Assembly (NCBI GenBank): GCA_003585845.1
Contig: NQOP01000004.1
Span: 37,046 to 47,777, forward strand
DNA length: 10,732 nt
Source: Bifidobacteriaceae bacterium NR021
Lineage (GTDB): Bacteria; Actinomycetota; Actinomycetes; Actinomycetales; Bifidobacteriaceae
Direction: 5' to 3'
Part shown: positions 6,337 through 10,732 of the stretch, piece after piece
Position numbering within the stretch: the first letter of the stretch is position 1
How the letters are laid out: each line of letters opens with the position of its first letter
Notes under the pieces: model-generated
The model's input: only the letters and a program-made list of their open reading frames with translations
What the model was told of the DNA's origin: nothing
The model's database searches: none
Translations under genes and position numbers: made by a program

Positions 6337-7689
6337 TTACTTAGAAGCAGATGGAGGCGTCGGTGGAGCGCCTACTAATCCAAGCCTACTCAACGGCGAA
6401 GCTGTAGAGTGACGCATTACCATAATTACGCCAAAAACAAGCAAAGACACACCTATAATCAGCCAATAAGTTGCTACATAAGATGTGCTTGCAGCCCATT
6501 GAGCAAAAATATCAACACCAGGAAGAATTTGCCATATTAAATAAATTGCATACAAACACGCCAACACACCAATCGTAATCATAGAGCTTCCTACAATTTG
6601 AACGCTAATTGAGGAACGTCGATAAGCTGACATATCCATTCCACTACTGCGAGTGCAAGCGAGCATAATAAGCGTTACAGCACCAACGATAAGCAATGAC
6701 ATAAGAACGTCAGAAACTCTATGCCAATGTGCTGCAACCAAAGAAAGTTCCACAAGAACGCTTATAAAAGCTGCAGCTACCGCTGCCCATGCGCGCCAAA
6801 CACGCGAAACTGCACAAATAAGCAACGCACATGATGCAGTAATAAGTAATGTATGACCTGAAGGTGCTGAATTTGCAGCCAAATATTCAATACTTATAAG
6901 CATTGGGCGAGGAAGAATTTTTTTCAATGGTTCAGCAGCAGCCGAAAGAATAATAATTCCAGCGCATTGACCAAGAAGCCACCAACGCTTACGAATACAA
7001 ACTACTATGAGTGAAACAAGAGCAATTATTATGCCAGCAACTATAACAACCATAGAAACGCTTATAGGTCGCAAGCAAAATGCAAGCCAAGATGGCATAC
7101 CATGAGAACCAAATCCATCAATTACCATTTCCTCATAGCTTTGACCAAGTACTGTTTGCACACTAATAAACCATATGAACGCAGCAGAAGCCAAGAAAAC
7201 AATTGCAATAGCAACACACCACAATATGGTAGATATTCGAGGACGCTTTACGAGTGGATCAAGCTGATCAATATCATCTGCATCTGATTGAGAATCTTTA
7301 GAAGATAACTGATTAGTCGAATACGACAAATCAGACGAGCCTTGCAAACTAGACAAATTAAACAAATCAGACGAGCCAGAAAGATCAGACAAATCAGATT
7401 GACGTTTAGTTTGTTTCACAGACTGTTTCGCAGACTGTTTAGAAGATTTCTCTTCAGTATTTTCTGGAAATAAAGGCGATATTTTTTCGTCATTATCCTC
7501 AGATGAGATTGGAGAAAATGGCGTAATCGTATTAATCGAATCCAAAGGATGCGAATAGTCACTACCTTCACTGTTGCGATTAATATCTTGCGAAGTTTCG
7601 CCTACTGACAGCGCATCATTTTTCTCAGCAGAATCATCATGCTGATTGTCAATGCTATTGGATTGAATTCCTGCAAATTCTTCACTCAT
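6337..7689 (-). CDS. PAP2-superfamily membrane phosphatase-like protein with long disordered N-terminus
   Basis: The 450-residue protein has two parts. Residues 1-150 are acidic, Ser/Gln-rich and without hydrophobic segments, with short repeats (KQSAKQSVKQ at 84-93; GSSDL at 105-109 and 117-121). The rest has about eight predicted membrane segments, at roughly 154-176, 208-232, 237-253, 278-296, 300-320, 327-345, 362-388 and 404-425. PAP2 motifs are PSGHT (276-280) and HRVSD (323-327) with catalytic-type histidines His279 and His323. The first motif is reduced to KKILPRP (256-262), lacking the second RP of the usual form, and the arginine six residues before His323 is a leucine. It may dephosphorylate a lipid pyrophosphate such as undecaprenyl pyrophosphate or another phospholipid (inference). 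No Shine-Dalgarno precedes the start. It lies downstream of the SRP RNA gene and 130 bases upstream of topA. Confidence 0.83.
   Translation of the reverse strand: MSEEFAGIQSNSIDNQHDDSAEKNDALSVGETSQDINRNSEGSDYSHPLDSINTITPFSPISSEDNDEKISPLFPENTEEKSSKQSAKQSVKQTKRQSDLSDLSGSSDLFNLSSLQGSSDLSYSTNQLSSKDSQSDADDIDQLDPLVKRPRISTILWCVAIAIVFLASAAFIWFISVQTVLGQSYEEMVIDGFGSHGMPSWLAFCLRPISVSMVVIVAGIIIALVSLIVVCIRKRWWLLGQCAGIIILSAAAEPLKKILPRPMLISIEYLAANSAPSGHTLLITASCALLICAVSRVWRAWAAVAAAFISVLVELSLVAAHWHRVSDVLMSLLIVGAVTLIMLACTRSSGMDMSAYRRSSISVQIVGSSMITIGVLACLYAIYLIWQILPGVDIFAQWAASTSYVATYWLIIGVSLLVFGVIMVMRHSTASPLSRLGLVGAPPTPPSASK
7326..7377 (-). repeat. 36-base spaced direct repeat inside the PAP2-gene N-terminal region
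   Basis: The 16-base string ACAAATCAGACGAGCC occurs at 7326-7341 and 7362-7377 (plus-strand reading), exactly 36 bases apart, giving a 12-residue protein repeat that contains GSSDL. A partial third copy follows at about 7379-7397. The whole-codon spacing means gain or loss of a unit would keep the frame. Confidence 0.75.
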
Positions 7690-7740
7690 ACTTTAGACTT
7701 TACGACAGTATTTGCAACCGCGCTAGTTTTACATATAATA

Positions 7741-7829
7741 AAACCTCCGCGCACCCACCAGAGGCCACTTACCCTTGCTGCATTTCTGCCCTGGGGGGAT
7801 TGGGTGACTTAGTGCCACACGGAGGCTTT
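7741..7829 (-). ncRNA. ffs: Small signal recognition particle RNA (4.5S type)
   Basis: The RNA binds Ffh and takes ribosomes making membrane proteins to the translocon. On the minus strand the core reads CAGGGCAGAAATGCAGC followed by AAGGGTAAG (about 7791-7766), which is the conserved SRP domain IV hairpin with its internal loop. The ends pair: CCTCCGTG near the 5' end with CGCGGAGG at 7751-7744, with AAA/TTT beyond. Length is about 89 nucleotides, usual for the short bacterial form. The apical loop is GAAA (7786-7783) closed by CA/UG, where many actinobacterial RNAs have GGAA closed by CC/GG. The final stem followed by TTTTATT can end transcription. The gene has its own promoter and lies just past the ino1 stop codon. 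Exact ends are estimated. Confidence 0.9.
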
Positions 7830-7833
7830 ATCT

Positions 7834-7861
7834 ATATTACACGATTTTCGCTACATGTCGA
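7834..7861 (-). promoter_or_regulatory. Promoter of the SRP RNA gene
   Basis: On the minus strand TCGACA (7856-7861; five of six to TTGACA) and TAATAT (7834-7839) are 16 bases apart, and the RNA stem begins about seven bases further on. It lies between the ino1 stop codon and ffs, with no terminator separating ino1 from it, so some read-through from ino1 is possible. Confidence 0.6.
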
Positions 7862-7872
7862 GTAGTAATAAA

Positions 7873-9015
7873 TTATGCGCGCCACACGCTCTTGCCATGT
7901 TCTTTTGCAAATTCAGTATCTTCATCAAGCTGAGACTCGTTAGCTTCAACATCACCAGCAATATAGCGTTCAACTAATTGGCGAGCTTCGCTATCTTCAT
8001 GCTGAACTGCAGGAGACTTCATAAAGTACGAGCTTGGCGCCAAAATCGGGCCAGAAAGCTTACGATCCAAAGCGATCTTTGCAGCACGAACAGCATCGAT
8101 TACAATACCTGCAGAATTTGGAGAATCCCAAACCTCAAGCTTGTACTCCAAATTCAAAGGAACATCACCAAAAGTAGTACCTTCCAAACGTACGAAAGCA
8201 AACTTGCGATCATCCAACCAAGCTACGTAATCCGAAGGCCCAATATGAACATTATGCTCATCCATTTCATGAGGCACGATTGAAGTTACGGCACGAGTCT
8301 TAGAAATCTTTTTAGACTCAAGTCTTGAACGCTGAAGCATGTTCATAAAGTCCATGTTTCCGCCAACATTCAGCTGATACGTGCGATCCAAGCGCACACC
8401 GCGATCCTCAAAAAGTCTAGCCATAACGCGGTGAGTAATAGTCGCACCTACCTGACTTTTAATGTCATCGCCAATAATAGGAACTCCAGCATCACGGAAC
8501 TTTTGTGCCCACTCAGGGTCAGAAGCAATAAAGACTGGCAAGCAGTTTACAAATGCGCATCCAGCTTCCATCGCAGCAGTTGCATAAGCTTTATCGGCTT
8601 GCTCAGATCCTACTGGAAGATAAGAAACAAGCACATCCACGTGCTTATCTCGCAAAACTTGAGCAACGTCAACAGGTTCAGCTTCTGACTCATCAATCAT
8701 CTCACGGTAATAATCACCGAGACCGTCATAAGTTGGACCACGCAATACTTCTACACCCAAATTTGGTACATCAGCAAAACGAATTGTGTTATTTTGTGAA
8801 GCGCCAATTGCTTCACTTAAATCATGCCCAACCTTTAGAGAATCAACATCAAACGCCGCAACAAACTCAATATCGCGCACACGATACTGACCAAATACAG
8901 CGTGCATCAACCCTGGAATTTTCTCACCGTCATCAGCGTTTTTGTAATATTCAACGCCCTGAACCAGCGACGAAGCACAATTGCCGACACCGGCAATGGC
9001 AACGCGGATGCTCAT
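7873..9015 (-). CDS. ino1: Myo-inositol-1(3)-phosphate synthase
   Basis: The enzyme turns glucose 6-phosphate into inositol phosphate with NAD as recycled cofactor, in the cytoplasm. The 380-residue protein opens with the dinucleotide-binding motif [11 protein letters not shown] (7-17). Other family blocks are [16 protein letters not shown] (130-145), [15 protein letters not shown] (182-196), [11 protein letters not shown] (216-226) and [11 protein letters not shown] (230-240), which carries active-site lysines. Its length matches the short actinobacterial type (M. tuberculosis Ino1 is of similar size) and not the eukaryotic one of over 500 residues. The start has AAGGAG five bases upstream. 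In Actinobacteria the product feeds phosphatidylinositol, its mannosides, or mycothiol; which applies here cannot be read from this window. It is divergent from the penicillin-binding protein gene, sharing a 173-base region. Confidence 0.96.
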   Translation of the reverse strand: MSIRVAIAGVGNCASSLVQGVEYYKNADDGEKIPGLMHAVFGQYRVRDIEFVAAFDVDSLKVGHDLSEAIGASQNNTIRFADVPNLGVEVLRGPTYDGLGDYYREMIDESEAEPVDVAQVLRDKHVDVLVSYLPVGSEQADKAYATAAMEAGCAFVNCLPVFIASDPEWAQKFRDAGVPIIGDDIKSQVGATITHRVMARLFEDRGVRLDRTYQLNVGGNMDFMNMLQRSRLESKKISKTRAVTSIVPHEMDEHNVHIGPSDYVAWLDDRKFAFVRLEGTTFGDVPLNLEYKLEVWDSPNSAGIVIDAVRAAKIALDRKLSGPILAPSSYFMKSPAVQHEDSEARQLVERYIAGDVEANESQLDEDTEFAKEHGKSVWRA

Positions 9016-9083
9016 ATAGACTCCTTGCCCTGCAAAATAAGCGACATTGCATTATGCCGCACCATACACATTTCATAATACTA

Positions 9084-9112
9084 TTGCTTTAACAAATATG
9101 TACTAATATTAA
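9084..9112 (+). promoter_or_regulatory. Candidate promoter of the penicillin-binding protein gene
   Basis: TTGCTT (9084-9089) and TATTAA (9107-9112) are 17 bases apart in the A/T-rich divergent region, about 70 bases before the ATG at 9189. Each matches consensus only partly, so this is tentative. For ino1 on the other strand, CATAAT (9051-9056) is a possible -10 box but no good -35 partner was found. Confidence 0.35.
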
Positions 9113-9124
9113 ATATTTTTAATC

Positions 9125-9159
9125 TTTTCTAAACAAAAAACATGCTGTTTTGTAGAAAA
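9125..9159. repeat. Nested inverted repeats in the leader of the penicillin-binding protein gene
   Basis: AAAACA-TGC-TGTTTT at 9137-9151 is a perfect 6-bp inverted repeat. Outside it, TTTTCTA (9125-9131) pairs with TAGAAAA (9153-9159). The element sits between the candidate promoter and the start codon. It could be an operator or leader hairpin; no T run follows on the plus strand. Confidence 0.4.
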
Positions 9160-9160
9160 A

Positions 9161-9185
9161 TTCAACACCGGACGCTACGGTGGAA
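9161..9185 (+). promoter_or_regulatory. Hairpin covering the likely ribosome-binding site of the penicillin-binding protein gene
   Basis: CACCG (9166-9170) pairs exactly with CGGTG (9178-9182) around a 7-base loop, and TTC (9161-9163) pairs with GAA (9183-9185) past a two-base bulge. The 3' strand of the stem contains GGTGGA, the only purine-rich site in front of the ATG at 9189, and also an alternative GTG start at 9180. Folding would hinder ribosome access. Confidence 0.4.
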
Positions 9186-9188
9186 TGT

Positions 9189-10732
9189 ATGGTTGCACGT
9201 AAAGATGGAAGACGAGCGTCTACTTCGCATGAGAAAGCTACTCGAAGCATATCGTCACAATCACAAAAAAATACGAATATGCCTTCACCTGTCCCACCAC
9301 GAGGACAAGAATCATATCGTCCAAATTCGTATTCTTTTGAATCAAACAAAAGCAGCCGCAATTCGAGATTCGAACGTTCTCGCGCAGCAACACGCAGAAG
9401 GCGTCGTAGAACTTGGCGAGGCAGACATCCTATTATTTTTTGGGCACTTATCGTTATTTTTGTGCCAATTTTGCTAGGCGCAATTGCTTTTGCTTATCTG
9501 TATGCAACTACAGACATACCGGCACCAGACAAAGTTGCTATGGCAGATAAGACGAAAGTGTACTATTCAGACGGCAAAACTGAATTAGGTTCTTTTGCTG
9601 AGCAAAATCGCGAAATTATCAATTGTTCAGTACTACCTAAATATGTTGGTAAAGCAATAGTTGCTTCAGAAAATCGTTCCTTCTACCACGATGGCGGAAT
9701 AGATTTTAAAGGAATTGGACGCGCACTACTCCATAACGTTACAAAGCACGGGCGTTGGGGCGGCTCCACTATTACGCAACAATATGCGGAAAGATATTAT
9801 CTCGGTGAAACAAAAACTTATTTTGGAAAACTAAAAGAAGCTATTTTAGCTTTGAAAATTGCACAAACTCAAGATAAAGATACAGTACTTTGCAATTATA
9901 TGAATACTATTTACTTGGGTAGAGGAGCATACGGAATTCAAGCTGCAGCTAAAGCATATTTCGGTATAGAAGCAAAAGATTTGTCACTTTCGCAAGCTGC
10001 ACTTTTAGCAGGTATTATTCCAGCACCAAGTAGCTGGGATCCTGCAATTGGTCCAAAAGAAGCAGGCATTCGTTTTAAGCGCGTGTTACGCATTATGAAA
10101 GAAGATGGCTACATTACAGCTTCTCAAGCAGCGCAAGCAAAAATGCCTAAAACTATTACTCAGACGACTCAAAACATTTACGCAGGTCAACAAGGTTACT
10201 TATTGCATATGGTTCGCGATGAGTTAACTAGGAATGGTGCTTTTACGCAGGAAGATCTTGACAGTGGTGGATATCGCATTATTACTACTATCGATAAAGC
10301 TAGGCAAGATTTAATGTTCAAAGTTGCAAGTCCTTCTCAAGATGGAAAAGGAATTGTGCCAGAAGGACTGCAGGTTGGCGGAATTTCAATAAATGCAAAA
10401 GATGGTTCAATCATTTCCGTTTATGCAGGAGACGATTATCTAAAGAAACAGCTTAATAACGCCACACAAGCGCTTTACGAGCCGGGCTCTACTATGAAGC
10501 CTTTTGCGCTTATGGGAGCAATTCAGGCTGGCACTAGCTTGGATACGATGTTCAATGGCAATTCTCCACGCAAGTTTGATGGTATCGATAAACCTGTTGG
10601 AAACTTTGCAAACATGAGCTACGGCACAATTAACTTATATAGCGCAACTGCAAATTCTGTGAACACAGTGTATATGGATTTGCAAAGTAAGCTTGGCGCT
10701 AAGAAAGTTGCTAATACTGCAGTTATGGCAGG
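9189..10732 (+). CDS. Class A penicillin-binding protein (bifunctional transglycosylase/transpeptidase), 3' end cut off by window
   Basis: The protein polymerises lipid II into glycan strands and cross-links peptidoglycan on the outer face of the membrane. 514 codons are visible with no stop. Residues 1-80 are a Ser/Arg-rich cytoplasmic tail ending in six arginines (69-74); residues about 82-104 form the single membrane anchor. The GT51 domain follows: SENRSFYHDGG (160-170) with catalytic Glu161, GGSTITQQ (191-198), KLKEAILALK, YMNTIYLGRGAYGI and PAPSSWDP (278-285). The transpeptidase domain shows EPGSTMKPF with nucleophile Ser434 and Lys437, and SVN (490-492); the KTG box would lie beyond the edge. 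A TAG at 9153 closes the frame upstream. ATG 9189 is chosen because GGTGGA lies four bases before it; GTG 9180 and ATG 9279 are alternatives. Related to mycobacterial PonA by layout. Confidence 0.93.
   Translation, partial: MVARKDGRRASTSHEKATRSISSQSQKNTNMPSPVPPRGQESYRPNSYSFESNKSSRNSRFERSRAATRRRRRRTWRGRHPIIFWALIVIFVPILLGAIAFAYLYATTDIPAPDKVAMADKTKVYYSDGKTELGSFAEQNREIINCSVLPKYVGKAIVASENRSFYHDGGIDFKGIGRALLHNVTKHGRWGGSTITQQYAERYYLGETKTYFGKLKEAILALKIAQTQDKDTVLCNYMNTIYLGRGAYGIQAAAKAYFGIEAKDLSLSQAALLAGIIPAPSSWDPAIGPKEAGIRFKRVLRIMKEDGYITASQAAQAKMPKTITQTTQNIYAGQQGYLLHMVRDELTRNGAFTQEDLDSGGYRIITTIDKARQDLMFKVASPSQDGKGIVPEGLQVGGISINAKDGSIISVYAGDDYLKKQLNNATQALYEPGSTMKPFALMGAIQAGTSLDTMFNGNSPRKFDGIDKPVGNFANMSYGTINLYSATANSVNTVYMDLQSKLGAKKVANTAVMA

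Noticed and set aside
7320..7445. Short repeats considered as a CRISPR-like array
   Set aside because: The units are inside a coding frame, spaced by whole codons, too few, and without unique spacers of regular length.
7741..7829. Riboswitch or attenuator upstream of the PAP2 gene
   Set aside because: The structured element matches SRP RNA in core sequence, length and end pairing, and has its own promoter.
8553..9092. Plus-strand frame of 179 codons rich in His and Gln
   Set aside because: Antisense to ino1, whose family motifs are complete across the same span; composition does not resemble a folded protein.
9142..9477. Plus-strand frame of 111 codons at the start of the penicillin-binding protein
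   Set aside because: A different frame over the Arg/Ser-rich tail and membrane anchor of the penicillin-binding protein, with no recognisable motif; the minus-strand frame at 9119-9361 is rejected for the same reason.
1..10732. Mobile element, prophage or defence island
   Set aside because: All genes are ordinary chromosomal functions with similar base composition; no transposase, integrase, terminal repeats or tRNA-adjacent site is visible.

Overview
The window looks like chromosomal DNA from a low-GC member of the Bifidobacteriaceae, most likely Gardnerella. Three things point there. It carries a short actinobacterial-type SRP RNA and an actinobacterial myo-inositol-phosphate synthase. Its topoisomerase I has no zinc fingers but ends in C-terminal repeats and a lysine-rich tail, as actinobacterial enzymes do. 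Its codons are A/T-rich, unlike most Actinobacteria. The genus is an inference from these features and not from a database match.

Layout: seven of the eight protein genes and the SRP RNA lie on the minus strand, so they read right to left. From the right: ino1 (9015-7873), then the SRP RNA gene ffs (about 7829-7741) with its own promoter, a PAP2-family membrane protein with a long disordered N-terminus (7689-6337), topA (6206-3351), tmk (3303-2599), holB (2544-1366) followed by an intrinsic terminator, a PEBP/YbhB-like protein (1283-732), and a C69-family dipeptidase that runs off the left edge (619-1). On the plus strand, divergent from ino1, a class A penicillin-binding protein starts at 9189 and runs off the right edge.

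How the genes relate: topA, tmk and holB are spaced 47 and 54 bases apart and form a DNA-replication cluster (supercoil relaxation, dTTP supply, clamp-loader subunit). It is probably transcribed from a promoter at 6246-6275, which overlaps an 8-bp inverted repeat, and ends at the terminator near 1332-1354. The PAP2 protein and the penicillin-binding protein are envelope genes. ino1 makes inositol phosphate, in Actinobacteria used for phosphatidylinositol-type lipids or thiols. The dipeptidase and PEBP genes are separate units.

No stretch longer than 183 bases lacks a protein gene, and the longest holds the SRP RNA. I see no CRISPR, insertion sequence, prophage, tRNA, rRNA or defence-system gene. 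I did not find a convincing undescribed system. The observations most worth checking are a cysteine cluster fused to the front of thymidylate kinase, a HolB that has lost its zinc-module cysteines and Walker A lysine, the inverted repeat over the topA promoter, and a hairpin covering the likely ribosome-binding site of the penicillin-binding protein.
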